In this document: positions 47,333 through 59,150 of the stretch, piece by piece
How positions within the stretch are numbered: position 1 is the first letter of the stretch
Layout: the number at the start of each line of letters is the position of its first letter
NCBI GenBank assembly: GCA_024362935.1
Contig: JANCRA010000033.1
Location: 9,335,714 to 9,399,713 of the forward strand
Reading direction: 5' to 3'
Length of the DNA: 64,000 nt
Source of the DNA: Setophaga petechia
Taxonomy: Eukaryota; Chordata; Aves; Passeriformes; Parulidae
Notes under the pieces: model-generated
Database searches by the model: none
What the model was told of the DNA's origin: nothing
The model's input: the letters and a program-made list of their open reading frames with translations, nothing else
Made by a program: the position numbers and the translations under genes

Positions 47333-47995
47333 GTGCCTGCCCAGCACACAGCCACGGAGAGCAGGGACAGACAGACAGACAGACTGCTGGCCTGGCTGAG
47401 CAGGGACACACAGACAGACAGACAGACTGCTGGCCTGGCTGAGCAGGGACACACAGACAGACAGACAGACTGCTGGCATGGCTGAGTAGGGACACACAGA
47501 CAGAGAGACTGACTGCTGGCCTGGGCTGGCTCTCTGTGAGCAGCAGCAGGGCCGGGTTGGGCTGCACCTTGCAGGGGCTGGGCAGCAGCCAGAGGAAGCT
47601 GCAGCCGCCGAGGCCGCGCTGGGAGCAGAGCGGAAACCGGGACAACCCCAGCCCCGACCTTTCCTCCCCCTGGGAATGTGCTGCCTCAGCAGGAAACGCC
47701 TGCGGCTCTCCGGGCTCTCCTGGGGGCTGTGCTGCTCCCCAGGACCGTGCCAGCTGCTGGGCTGCCCTGGCAGGAGGCTGGGAGCAGCCCTGAGCAGGAG
47801 CATCCCCGGCAGCGCTCTGGGGAATGGGGCTGGCTGTGTCACACCCACACCGGCACGGGACTGCCCACGTGGGTGACAGAAAGGGACCTGCGGTGAGCCT
47901 GGGTCTGTCTGTCCCTGCCCAGCCAGGCCAGCAGTCTGTCTGTCTGTCTGTCTGTCCGTCCCTGCTCTGGGGGCCGTGTGCTGGGCAGGTACAAC
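47333..47995. repeat. Imperfect inverted repeat, ~80-bp arms
   Basis: Left arm 47333-47411 (TGCCTGCCCAGCACACAGCC through the CAGA run to CTGAGCAGGGA) is matched in reverse complement by 47904-47995 (TCCCTGCCCAGCCAGGCCAG through the TCTG run to GTGTGCTGGGCAGG). The intervening ~490 bp are single-copy. Confidence 0.85.
47360..47524. repeat. 43-bp tandem repeat with (CAGA)n, four copies
   Basis: Units combine GAGCAGGGACACACAGACAG with a further CAGA run and CTGCTGGCCTGGCT. The fourth copy is diverged. The array belongs to the left arm of an inverted repeat. Confidence 0.93.
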
Positions 47996-48585
47996 ATGCC
48001 TGCCCCAGGCCAGGCTGCTCCCACAGCACACCGTGGGGATTTCTGCCCTCACGGCCTCATTCAGTCTTTTTAAGTGGTAAATGAATTGCCTGGGAAATGA
48101 AGACAAGGATGGGAAGAGCTGGCATTGAATCCTGATTTCTGTTCTCTGTCCACACTGATGTGATCCTGATGAAGAGCAGCATCCCGCTGAGGGTGTGGAG
48201 CTGCCAGCCCCACCACAGGCACCTCAGCATCCCCCAGCCCTGCCCGCCCCCAGGGAGCTCTGGGCATGGATTACAGGTGGCCAGAGGACAGAGCCTGGCT
48301 GGACTGGCAGGGCTCAGCACGGGCAGTGGGATGTCCTGGGTGTGAATGCTGCAGAGCAAAGCTCAGCCCGAGCTGTGGGGATGCACCCTGTGCTCCCCTC
48401 CAGCTGAAAATCAAAATGTTTGCCCAAGGAACAGCTTATCTCACCCAAAACTCAGCCCAGGTTAAGTCCCCAGTGGCATCCAGGGACATGGATGTGGCTG
48501 GGGGCTGCCAGGAGGGTACTGAGCCAGGCTGGGGCTCAGGTTTGTGACTGAAGCCTTCGGGTCTGGGGGCGCTCACAGTGCCCGG
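47996..48585. other. Single-copy spacer
   Basis: No gene or array. AT-richer at 48050-48160. Confidence 0.5.
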
Positions 48586-48974
48586 GCACAGACACCCCAG
48601 AACAGGCACCCCAGCACAGACACCCCAGCATAGACACCCCAGCATAGACACCCCAGCACTGACACCCCAGCACAGACACCTGAGAACAGGCACCCCAGCA
48701 CAGACACCCCAGCACAGACACCCCAGCACAGACACCCCAGCACAGACACCCCAGCACAGACACCTGAGAACAGGCACCCAAGAACAGACAGCCCAGAACA
48801 GACACCCCAGAACAGGCACCCCAGCACTGACACCCCAGCACAGACACCCCAGCACAGACACCCCAGCACAGACACCCCAGCACTGACACCTGAGAACAGA
48901 CACCCCAGCACAGACACCCCAGCACTGACACCCCAGCACTGACACCCCAGCACTGACACCCCAGCACAGACACT
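48586..48974. repeat. Minisatellite, 14-bp unit, ~27 copies
   Basis: Tandem CAGACACCCCAGCA with variants CTGACACCCCAGCA, CAGACACCTGAGAA and CAGGCACCCCAGCA. Long Cys/Gly/Val/Trp minus-strand frames result from the repeat. Confidence 0.97.
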
Positions 48975-49180
48975 CCCTTTCCTCCAGCCCAGGATTAACT
49001 TGGAAGGGCTCTCCTGGCACAGCCCTGGCGCCAGAGGGGCTCCACGGCAGCGGGGTCAGCCCCTGTAGGTGAGACACCGGGGAGCACCGGCGACGGAAAC
49101 AGGGGCCCGTTCCGGTGAGGAAACCGTGCGAATGCGATTTATTTGCAGAGTTTTGTTTTCCTCAGCTCCAGCATGAGTCA
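48975..49180. other. Spacer before CpG-rich region
   Basis: Short single-copy sequence. Nothing recognised. Confidence 0.5.
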
Positions 49181-49900
49181 AACCCTTCCTGCCAGCATTC
49201 CGCCGGCACGGAGCCTGCCTGGCACGGCTCTGCGGGCCGGGAGCTCGCTGGCGTGGGCGCAGGAAGGTGACGATGCTGCCCCGGGCAGGTGCCGCAGATG
49301 TGTCTGACCCCGAGCGCTCCCCGGGGCTTTCCAGGGAGGCTCCGGGAGCTGCGTGAATCACGGGAGGACTGGGAAAGGATGAGAAACGCGGCGGTGATGG
49401 GGCCAGGGCCGGGGGAAGGCTGCAGAGCCCCCGAGGGAGCGGGGCTGTGCTGGGAGCATCCCTGCGGGCCGGACCGCGCTAGCTCGGGTGGCACCGGGCG
49501 GACACCCCGGCTCCGCACGCCGCCGCTGCCGCATCCTGTCCCCGCAGCCCCCGGGGGGAGCCGAGGGTAAGAACAGCCCGGCCGCGCTTCCCGGCCCCGC
49601 GCCGGGGATTTCCTGAGCAGGGCGGTGCCCGCGGCCGCCGGGGATGCGGCGCCTGCCCGAGCATTGGCGGCTCCGGTGCCCGCGCCGGCCCCGCAGCTCC
49701 GGCCGGAATCGCATCCCTCTGTCCCATCCCGACCGAGGGCTGGCCGAGAGCGGCTGCAGGGGCCGGCCCGGCCATTTCCGCGGGAGCCAGAGCGCACAGC
49801 GGGGCGGGAAGGGGATCCAGGCTGGGGAGCCTCGCCACCGCTCCCGGCCCGAGCGTTTCAGCTCGGAGAAGGGCTCCTCCAAGGTGAGGAAATGGGACAT
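49180..49900 (+). promoter_or_regulatory. CpG island with a strong downstream splice donor
   Basis: About 700 bp rich in CpG with Sp1-type GC boxes. A near-consensus donor AAG|GTGAGG lies at 49881-49889. No recognisable protein is encoded. The combination could mark a promoter and first exon of an unannotated, probably non-coding, transcript. Speculative. Confidence 0.4.
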
Positions 49901-50130
49901 TCACAACCAGACTGGTGACAGCCGTCAGTCAGAAACACCCTGCCAGGAACACACGATGGCTTCCCAGTCTGTTCACTTTTCCCCAGAGATGCTCCAGCGT
50001 GGGTGAAAACAAACCAAAGACAAATTGGGGCCCTTTAACCTCTGCAGCCGAGAGATGCAGCAGCCCCTGCCCTTGCCCTGCAGGGATCCCATGCAATCCT
50101 GCCCTGCTGTGCAGAGGAACGGCCACTGCA

Positions 50131-50294
50131 GCCCACAGAGCCTCGCAGAGCCCCACAGAGCCCCGCAGAGCCCCACAGAGCCCCGCAGAGCCCCGCAGAG
50201 CACCTCAGAGCCCCGCAGAGCACCTCAGAGCCCCGCAGAGCACCTCAGAGCCCCGCAGAGCACCTCAGAGCCCCGCAGAGCACCTCAGAGCACC
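50131..50294. repeat. 10/20-bp tandem repeat, ~16 units
   Basis: GCCCCGCAGA and GCACCTCAGA decamers, alternating to form a 20-bp higher-order unit in the second half. Confidence 0.96.
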
Positions 50295-50854
50295 GGTGTT
50301 TGTGCGAGCAGGAGCCGCTCCCGCCGCTTCCCCGCCCCGCTGCTGTGACCCACCGCGTCCTGCGGGCCAGGAAACAGGTGGGATAAATATTTGTGCACGC
50401 CAGAGTGAGATTTCCCTTGGAGGCCGTGCAATGTGTTTCCCACCGCGGTGTCAGTGCAAGGTGAGGGCAGCGCAGCAGCAGGTGCTGCCCGGGCGGTGTG
50501 GGACCCGCGCTGCCGCCTTCCCGGGGAACGTGAGCTCAGTGCTCTTACCTCACCCAAAGACAGGCTCAGGAAGCTGCTGGGGGCTGCAGGAAAAGCAATC
50601 CTGGAAAATCCTAGGCATGTAACTGCTGTGGCTCAGACCCAAGGCCCGTGGGAGGGAGCCCTGCAGGGTAGGAGCCAGCACACCCCACCCAGGAGAGCCG
50701 AGGGACCAGCACAGGAGCTCCCGTGCTGCTGGGACAGGGCACAGCCCAGCGTGACACTCACAGAGATCTGTGCCTGCCCTTGGCAAGGCTGGTTCAGAAA
50801 ACCACGGAGGGCCCTGTGCCCCAGCCCAGCCTGTGCCCACCACGGGGCCAGAGC
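50295..50854. other. GC-rich single-copy DNA
   Basis: No gene recognised. Some CpG-rich parts continue from the island to the left. Confidence 0.5.
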
Positions 50855-50929
50855 AGAGGGACAGAGGGACAGAGGGACAGAGGGACAGAGGGACAGAGGG
50901 ACAGAGGGACAGAGGGACAGAGGGACAGA
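50855..50929. repeat. 8-bp tandem repeat (AGAGGGAC)n, ~9 copies
   Basis: Nearly perfect octamer repeat. Confidence 0.97.
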
Positions 50930-52641
50930 AGGATGTCCTGGCAGCACCCCAGGGCGGGCAGCACGCAGGAGGTGCTGACAGTGTGGGAGCAGACATCACC
51001 CATTCCTGGTGTGGCTGCTCCCCTGGGATGTGCCCTGCCTGCTGGGAGGGACCAGGGGCTGAGAGCACAAGGGAGCACATGGCTCTGCTGCCTCCTGAGC
51101 CCAAAGGGCTGCTGGAAGCAATGTGCTGGTGGGGCTGGAGCAGACCCAGAAGCTCTTGCTGTCCCCTGGAGAAGGCTGGTCAGGATCTGATGTGCTGAGC
51201 CCACCAGCAGCAGTGTGACCGAGGGGCCAGAGCACTGCAAACCCTCTGTGGTGGGAGCCTGCAGCCACCGTGCCCAGCTGCACTGGGGGAGGAGTAGATT
51301 CGATCTCTATCTAGAACCCAAACTGAACAAGTCTGAGGTCTCAAACTTCATCTGGCTCATTTCAGTGAGAAAGGAGTGGGAATTTTCTGTCCAAATCAGT
51401 GGGTGAGGAGAGCAGGGCAGCACAGGATGCAGAGGCCTCTGAGCTGACACGCTCTCCTCACAGCCCCAGCATCTGCTCCCTGACCCCGAGAGCTCGGATC
51501 GCTGCTGAGCCCTGTGCAGCTCCTTCCCCTGCGGGATTTCCTGCTCCTGCTGCCTGCCGAGCTCCCTGGCCGGGAGCAGGTGGGCACCGCTCCCCCCGCA
51601 GCGGCCGAGCCCCGTGATCTGGGGGCCGGAGGGTGGGGACGGGCTCTGCAAACCTGCAGGTTTCACAATCGTTTGCTCAAGGGCTCGTGACTGAGGGCTC
51701 AGGTGCAGCCCCGCGCCCCGAGGGGCACAGGGACCCTGCGGGAGGCTGAGCCGTCCCCTGGCTGCGCACACCCTGCCGGACCCAGCAGCATCCCCGGGGC
51801 AGCCGCTCACGCTGCCGGAGCGGAGATCACAGCACGGCACCTCCATCCTCCCCTCCTCTGACTCTCCCCCTTTTTTCCTCCCTCCGCTTCCCCCTTCCCC
51901 CAAAAGCTCTTTGTCTGCAGGCTCTGCGGAGGAAGCAGACCTTCTGAAAATAAACTCTCCCTGCTTTGATCTGCTTTATGGGCACGCACTGTTTATAGCT
52001 CCGTGTGTACGACTTGACACCTTCCCACCTGCGGCCCCAGCAACTGCTTCTTATCACAGCCACTTTGGATATTAACAGGGCGGCGGGGAGGGGGTCTGCA
52101 GGTCCCCAGGGCCCCCCCACACCCCACTGCTGCTGCCCCTCCCCAGGCAGGAGGGAGACAGGCCGGTGTCTCCCTGCATGTGATAATTGCATCAGCCCAT
52201 GTTTATTGGGATGTTTACCTCCAACAGCAAAGGTGGGAGGGTCCTCATAGGTTGGATCCATCCCCTCCCCACAGGAATTAGCTCCCTCTGACCTGTCCCT
52301 CCGCACAGCCAGGACACCACTGGGTTGCCATGCCCGTGGTCTGACCTGGTGGATACACACTTGTGGGCAGTGGGGTCAGGAAAGGCCTGGAAAGCCCCAA
52401 ATCTGCTCCACTCTGACCTGCTGGGGTGGATGTTGAGGCAGGTGTCCCTCACCTGGCTGTGGGACTGGGCCCTGTGAAGGCACCACAGCCTGGCCGTGGT
52501 CAGCACTGGGGCACCAGTGGGGCTGTCACCCTGCGAGGGGCTGGGGGGACGAGCTCAGGGCACGGGGGGCTTTGCTCTGGCTCACCACAAACCCGGGGTT
52601 GGGTCAGTGCAGGGGCACAGTGGGGACACCAGGCCAGCCCT
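50930..52641. other. Intergenic DNA with regulatory-looking segments
   Basis: Single-copy. AT-richer parts at 51290-51400, 51930-52080 (TGCTTTATGGGCACG, CTTATCAC) and 52175-52230 (GTGATAATTGCATC, ATGTTTATTGGG) stand out from GC-rich surroundings. No coding exon is supported. Confidence 0.4.
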
Positions 52642-52880
52642 GAGCCTGCTGTGCAGCCCTGCAGGGAGGGGGCACTGCCTGCTGCACTGAGCCTGTGCAG
52701 CCCTGCAGGGAGGGGGCACTGCCTGCTGCACTGAGCCTGTGCAGCCCTGCAGGGAGGGGGCACCACTGCCTGCTGCACTGAGCCTGTGCAGCCCTGCAGG
52801 GAGGGGGCACCACTGCCTGCTGCACTGAGCCTGTGCAGCCCTGCAGGGAGGGAGCACCACTGCCTGCTGCACTGAGCCTT
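52642..52880. repeat. Minisatellite, 44/47-bp unit, five copies
   Basis: Units start GAGCCTGTGCAGCCCTGCAG and continue GGAGGGGGCA. The last three contain a CCA insertion (GGGCACCACTGCC). Confidence 0.97.
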
Positions 52881-52914
52881 CTGCTGCCACACAGCTGCCT
52901 GGGAAGGGCCCAGG

Positions 52915-52960
52915 GTGTTGCAATAAATGTCTGTTAATAAACAATGTCAGCTCTGGGCTG
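52915..52960. promoter_or_regulatory. Forkhead-type motif cluster
   Basis: GTTAATAAACAATG at 52933-52946 with a preceding CAATAAATG, an isolated AT-rich patch. Candidate binding site only. Confidence 0.25.
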
Positions 52961-53110
52961 CCCTCACAATTATCCAGGCTGGCCCTCCAAACATCCCAAC
53001 AGGGCATCTCTGCTGCCAGCACAGGGAGCCCCAGCGGGTCCCTGGGGTCCCCACGCTGCTCTGCTCCCTCACCCACCCCACAGGGCCTGGGCACTGCCCC
53101 CGCCGTGCCT

Positions 53111-53220
53111 GAGCACCCCGGTGCCCCCCGAGGGACCCCACTGCCCCCCGAGGGACTCCAGTGCCCTGAGGGACCCCAGTGCCCCCCGAGGGACTCCAGT
53201 GCCCTGAGGGACCCCGGTGT
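53111..53220. repeat. ~20-bp tandem repeat, five copies
   Basis: Degenerate copies of GTGCCCCCCGAGGGACTCCA. Confidence 0.9.
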
Positions 53221-53970
53221 CCCCTGCCTGCCATCCCCACCTCCCCACTGAGCCCAGGCCACTGCTGCCCCGAGCCCAGCACTGCAGAGGTGCCCCAGGT
53301 GCCACATTCTGGCCCTGACCCACCTGTCCCTGTCACCCCTTCTCTGCACCCCACAGGTGTCTGGCTGTGCCCACTCTGCCCAGCCTGGCACCTTCAGAGC
53401 AGAACAAGTGACACCAAACTCCCCCTGTAACACCAGCTCGGCTGCTGAACACAAGAACAGCAGAGGTTTTGAACATTTCCCCTTCAAAAGCTGGAGGAAA
53501 ATGAAATTTCAAGGCTCATTCCTAAGTCTTGGATTAGATCAGCCTTGGTCAGTTCTTCCACCCTCATTCAGACACTTCTGAAATATTTTGCTTTCACTTT
53601 GAACATATAGAATGTTTTTAAGTGCATTTAATTAGCTTATATTCCATGGGGAAAAAAAGAGATCATTGGGACTTGGAAAAATTTTGATTTTTTTACAGAG
53701 TTCCAATGGTGGGACCATATTTTCAAGCAGAGAAATGAATCAAAATCCGCTCTTCCCCACCATACTGATTGCAGCTTTCTTTCTAAAGAAACGCCATTTC
53801 TATGAAACATTCCTGTGAGCTCACTCCAAAGCTCCTGCTGCACAGGAGGAGAGGGCACCACTCAAAATTCCCATTTACAGCAGGAGCAGGGCAGGGCAGG
53901 CACTCCTCACCACGAGGTGTTTGTGAGGCCAAGCACTGCAGGAGGCAGGGGATGCTCCTGGGACCCCCGG
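53221..53970. other. Intergenic DNA with an AT-rich block
   Basis: 53450-53820 is AT-rich and non-repetitive, again flanked by GC-rich DNA. No gene recognised. Confidence 0.45.
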
Positions 53971-54385
53971 GGCAGCAGTGACACCCCCGTGCCCAGGGCA
54001 GTGACACCTCCGGGCCAGCAGTGACACCCCCAGGGCAGTGACACCCCCGTGCCAGCAGGGACACCCCCGGGCCAGCAGTGCCACCCCCGTGCCAGCAGTG
54101 CCACCCCCGTGCCCAGCAGTGACCCCCCCCGTGCCCAGCAGTGACACCCCCGTGCCAGCAGTGCCACCTCCGTGCCAGCAGTGACCCCCCCCGTGCCCAG
54201 CAGTGACACCTCCGTGCCAGCAGTGACACCCCCGGGCCAGCAGTGACACCCCCGTGCCCAGCAGTGACACCCCCGTGCCAGCAGTGCCACCCCCGTGCCA
54301 GCAGTGCCACCCCCGTGCCAGCAGTGCCACCCCCGGGCCCAGCAGTGCCACCCCCGTGCCAGCAGTGCCACCCCCGGGCCAGCAG
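53971..54385. repeat. Minisatellite, 17-20 bp unit, ~21 copies
   Basis: Tandem GTGCCAGCAGTGCCACCCCC with CCCAGCAGTGACACC and GGGCCAGCAG variants. Minus-strand frames are repeat-derived. Confidence 0.97.
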
Positions 54386-55212
54386 CCCCGGCCCGGCGGG
54401 CAGGCACAGCGCGCCATCAATCACTGCAACCACCCCGCGCCTCCCACCCCAGAGCTTCTTGAAAGAAACTCGGAATTTTCAACACCTACTTAAGGCACTC
54501 GAGGCTGTGTCGCTGCCGGCAGACGTGAGCTCATGCCGGTGCTCGCAGGCATGTGCCACCCTGCTCCAAGGCTGACGCCCTCGGCAAAACATCCCCGAGC
54601 TCCTGGCTGCCCCAGTGGGCGCCAGACGGGCACCAGCTGAGGAACAAAGGTGGGGCCAAAGGTGGGGCCCCCCGTCCGTGGGGATGCCAAGGGTTCGTGG
54701 TTTTAAACATGAAAGTCACAGAATTATTCACCAGGTGGACACAGGAGAGAGCCTGTGTCTGCCTGCCCTGGTGACACAGGGACAGTCCTGCAGCATCACC
54801 GAGTTTGTCACTCACCAGCACAGGGGTTGGCAGGGGGTACAGCGTCTCCCCAGCAAGGTTCTGCTGTGCTGGGGCACCCCTGGCACAGGGACAGGGTGCA
54901 GCTCTGGGGATTGTGCTCCTGTCCTCTCTCGCTGGTCTGGTTTGCCCTGCCCTGCCCTCCTGCAGCCAGGACCTTCCCCCCCAGCTGATGCCTGAGCCTG
55001 CAGAGAACGAGGAGGGCCCCATTTGAGTGGGAAGCTCAGAGGCAAAGGGCTTGGGAGCAGTCTGGGAGCAGTCAGGTCCTGGAGCTCCTGCCAAAGGCTC
55101 GGTGTCACCTGTAGGCACTGTCACCACAGGCACTGAGGCACCAGGGAGCCCCTGAGGAGGCTCCTCCAGGCACGTAGAAATGGAGTGGGTGGTACCAAGG
55201 GGGGCAGCTCGG
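54386..55212. other. Single-copy spacer
   Basis: No gene recognised. 54405-54520 is less GC-rich and CpG-containing. Confidence 0.5.
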
Positions 55213-55614
55213 CCCTGCCCCTGTCCCTGCCCCTGCCCCTGCCCCTGTCTCTGTCCCTGTCCCTGCCCCTGCCCCTGCCCCTGTCCCTCTCCCTGTCCCT
55301 GCCCCTGCCCCTGTCTCTGTCCCTGCCCCTGTCTCTGTCCCTGTCCCTGCCCCTGCCCCTGTCCCTGTCCCTGTCCCTGTCCCTCTCCCTGCCCCTGTCT
55401 CTGTCCCTGTCCCTGTCCCTGTCCCTGCCCCTGTCCCTCTCCCTGTCCCTGCCCCTGCCCCTGTCTCTGTCCCTCTCCCTGTCCCTGCCCCTGCCCCTGC
55501 CCCTGTCTCTGTCCCTGTCCCTGCCCCTGCCCCTGTCCCTCTCCCTGCCCCTGTCTCTGTCCCTGTCCCTGTCCCTGCCCCTGCCCCTGCCCCTGTCCCT
55601 GTCCCTGTCCCTGC

Positions 55615-55652
<38 letters not shown>

Positions 55653-55818
55653 TTGCCCCTCTCCCTGCCCCTGTCTCTGTCCCTGTCCCTGCCCCTGCCC
55701 CTGCCCCTGCCCCTGTCCCTCTCCCTGTCCCTGCCCCTGCCCCTGTCCCTCTCCCTGTCCCTGCCCCTGCCCCTGCCCCTGTCCCTGTCCCTGCCCCTGC
55801 CCCTGTCTCTGTCCCTGC

Positions 55819-55849
<31 letters not shown>

Positions 55850-55941
55850 TCTGCCCCTGTCCCTGTCCCTGTCCCTGCCCCTGTCCCTGTCCCTGCCCCT
55901 GTCCCTGTCTCTGCCCCTGTCCCTGTCCCTGTCCCTGCCCT
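55213..55941. repeat. Hexanucleotide array (CCCTGY)n, ~121 units
   Basis: CCCTGT, CCCTGC, CTCTGT and CTCCCT units in irregular order over ~730 bp. The minus strand reads GGGACAGGGGCAGG repeatedly (high G-quadruplex potential). It gives stop-free frames of GQGQGQ or GAGTGT type, including a 619-residue minus-strand frame that I reject as a gene. Confidence 0.98.
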
Positions 55942-57300
55942 GCAGCTCCCCGGGTGCTCAGCACAGGGCAGTCCCTTCCCTGGGCTGGGTGACACAGCCA
56001 GAAGTGGACGGCTCTCTCGGTTTCTCCCCAGCCCTTGGCTACCACAGCAGTTCTCTTCTGGCTAACCACAGCCCGGATGCGTGTGCAGGTCCCAGGCCCC
56101 AGGGGATGAAAGCCTTTGGTGATTTCCCCTGCCTCGTGCAAACCAGGCCCCTGAACACCACATGAAAGGGACGGGGGGTGGAGAGGGCACAGAAAAGGTT
56201 CCCAGGAAGAAAAAAAACGTGTGCCCTGGAAATGGGCCATGTTGAGAAGCCAAAATAACACTGAGATACTGAGCTGTCCTAAACCACCTGGGCGAGAGAA
56301 AGCCCACGTGCAGGGCCACCAAGCAGCCTTGATACACGGATTTCCAAGGCATTTATGGTCTGTGAAAGAGGTGCCTGACACCAAACACATCTGGGGTGAG
56401 GTCCCTCATGGGGCAGACCCAAAGAGTGCCCCAGAGAAAGGGCTGGAGCTGGGGGGGCTGCTCAGCATCCCAGGGCAGACGGAGGCTAGGTGGGGATAAA
56501 GGGGTTAAAAATGCAGGAAAAAGCTGCAAATGGATTTCACAGATGGCCCTTTAGCCACAATTGCAAACCTCCCCAGGCTGCACTCTGGTTGTGTGGGCCC
56601 CGTGGGTGCAGGGACGGGGGGCAGGAGGCGCTTGGAGACCCCCTCCCATCCAACACCCCCAGGAGACAGCACGGGGCAGGGGCTGGGACAGAGTGTGGCC
56701 TTGGTTCCAGCAGGAGGCATGGAAAATAAGAACGATGAGGTCACTGCAAAGCGGCCGTGTAGGATGTGATACAGGAGAGGAGCGGGGAGCACAGAGGAAC
56801 AAGGAGCTATTGTAACCTTGCAGAGCGAGGAAAAACCAGCTGTGGGATGGCAGGTCACCTCCTGCTCACACCATTCGGGATTTGGCTTGTCTGAGGTCAC
56901 ACACAGCGGGACAGGAGGGGACAGGCAGGAGGAGGCGGTGGAGGCCAGGTGGGAGCTGGTGGCAGAGGCAAGGGCACGGCTTTTCCCTGCCCTGCTGGGG
57001 GAAAGGGCAGCAGGCACCGGTGCAGCCAGCTCAGAACAGCTGGAGAGCATCTGGCACAGCGCTGGGGATGCCCCGTGCGTGGATCTGCCCCGTGCTCAGC
57101 CCCGTCCTCCCACCCTCAGGGCGTTCACAGGGACAGGCCATGGTTTGGGGGTGCCCGGAATCATCCCCCTCATCCCTCCGCCCTTTGGTTTTCAGCTGTG
57201 CCACGCGGTGCCCAGCGGGCAGAGGGTGACTCCGTTCTCCGTGCCAGGGGAGCCCCAGCGTTATCCCAGGATGCGCAGGGGGTGCCAGGAGGGCCATCCC
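55942..57300. other. Single-copy intergenic DNA
   Basis: No array or gene recognised. CpG content rises from about 57050 on. Confidence 0.5.
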
Positions 57301-58620
57301 TGGTGGGGCTGAGGCTCCAGCCCGGAGCAGCCGCCTCCCCTCGGTCTGCCCGGCCCCCGAGCCGCCGTGGCCGTGGCGGGGAGCCCCAGACTTTCTGTCT
57401 GCACGGGGACTTCCCGTCCCCGCTCGGCGCTGCCGCCGCGAAACCAAAGAGCGGCTTGTTCGGGCCGGAGCCGCCTCCGCGCTGACTGCCCCGCTCTGTT
57501 CTCCTAGCAATAATATACCCAGAGCTCTGCGCATAAATTGAGTTTCCCAGAGCCAGGCTGGTGCGGAGACTTTAATGGGAAGGAAAATAAACTGTGTACT
57601 CGGCACGCGGGGAGGTGTGGCGCTGGCGGAGGGGCGCCGCCAGAAGGCTCCTCTTGGCTCCTTTTCCCCGGTTTGTTTGCTGAGGGAGCACACGTATGCA
57701 CGGCTGCCTGGGCACCGTGCTCGCTCCCCGGGATGCCAAGGAAAAGAGAGGCGATCTGAAGTGGCTGCTTGAGAGCCCTGAGATCTCGGAGCTGCCGAGG
57801 CAGCCAGCGCGGCCCCGGAGGACGCGGCCGCTCCGGGAGAAGCCGCTGCTCTCCTCCCCGCGGGCTCCGAGCGGGCTGCGCTGCCGCGGGCACCCTGAGG
57901 GATGCGGCTGTGCGGGCCCGTGCCAGCGTGTTTGTGATTTCTCAGCACAATGCCGCGATTCAGAGCCCGGGGAAGCACATGAGTCACGCTGAACTTCCCC
58001 GGCCAGTCACCGCTGGGAAACGCTCGCATCTGCTCAGCCGCCCTCGCAGCGCCTCCTGCTCGGGGCTGATCCCATCGCCTCTCCCTTCCCGCCTGCCCTG
58101 GAGCCGCGGGGGCTGCTCCAGGAACAGCACAGGGACCATGGGGCAGGGGAAGCAGTGAGAGAATCCAGGAGCGGGGGGAGCAGCGGGGTTTGGACGTGGG
58201 AGAGGAGCAGAGCCTGTGTTTAATTGCTTGTCCGTGCACGGTGGACCCCGGCCAGGACAGCCCGGCGTGCTTGCAGGGCGGTGGGACCGTCACCGCCGTG
58301 CCCGTCCCCCCGGCAGAGGAGACTCTGTTGACTTAACTCTGCGGCTATTCCTGTTTGCGAAGCCTTTGAAGCCCTCGGGAGAGGATCCGGGCCTTCGGAT
58401 GTGCCCGTGACTCAGGGAATCCGCCCCTCGGTGACCGATAATGATCCGAGCGGGAGGAGGAGGCGGGGGGCCGTGGGCATCCCCCACCTGCGGGCAGCCC
58501 CGGGAGCAGGAGGGACCCGCACGGGCTTCCCCGGGGCTGGGAAAAGTCCGCAGGGTCGGGAAACAGCGTTTCCCTTTGAACATGCTGTCAGTTTGCAACA
58601 AATGTCAGAAATACAAATGG
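57300..58620. promoter_or_regulatory. CpG-rich domain with embedded AT-rich cores
   Basis: The largest CpG-rich stretch outside the UBE2V1 promoter (~1.3 kb). It encloses short AT-rich, apparently non-random segments (57505-57600 with AGCAATAATATACC and ACTTTAATGGG; 58200-58240; 58320-58370). No recognisable coding exon. It could be a developmental regulatory CpG island or a non-coding RNA promoter. Confidence 0.4.
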
Positions 58621-58871
58621 GAAGTGAAATCCCACTTTTAGAAAAATATTTGCTTTGAGCTGAACGAGGCTTATTAAGGGAAAGGGTGGGTTTGGGTTTC
58701 TTTTCGGCGTGACGCTCCTCTCATCCCTCTCATCCCAGGGAAGGCAGCCCCTGGTGCATCCCCAGGGCCGCGTGCTGGCCGTCACGTCCCACCCGTGTCC
58801 CCGAGCTCCCTGCAGAGCCGCGGGGATGCCGAGGGGCGACCCCGGCCCAGGCGGGGCAGGGGGACGGTGCC

Positions 58872-59150
58872 GCTGTGCCCCGAGCCCGTGGGCAGCCCTG
58901 GGCAGGGCCCGTCCCGCTGTGCCCCCAGCCCGTGGGCAGCCCTGGGCAGGCAGGGCCCGTCCCGCTGTGCCCCCAGCCCGTGGGCAGCCCTGGGCAGGGC
59001 CCGTCCTGCTGTGCCCCCAGCCCGTGGGCAGCCCTGGGCAGGGCCCGTCCTGCTGTGCCCCCAGCCCGTGGGCAGCCCGGGGCAGGCAGGGCCCGTCCCG
59101 CTGTGCCCCCAGCCCGTGGGCAGCCCTGGGCAGGCAGGGCCCGTCCCGCA
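58872..59150. repeat. Minisatellite, 44/48-bp unit, six copies
   Basis: Units of CTGTGCCCCCAGCCCGTGGG followed by CAGCCCTGGGCAGGGCCCGT. Some copies have an extra CAGG (GGGCAGGCAGGGCCC). Confidence 0.97.

Noticed and set aside
54531..56390. 619-residue minus-strand open frame with GQ repeats
   Set aside because: Most of it is the CCCTGY hexanucleotide array; the flanks have no domain or splice structure.
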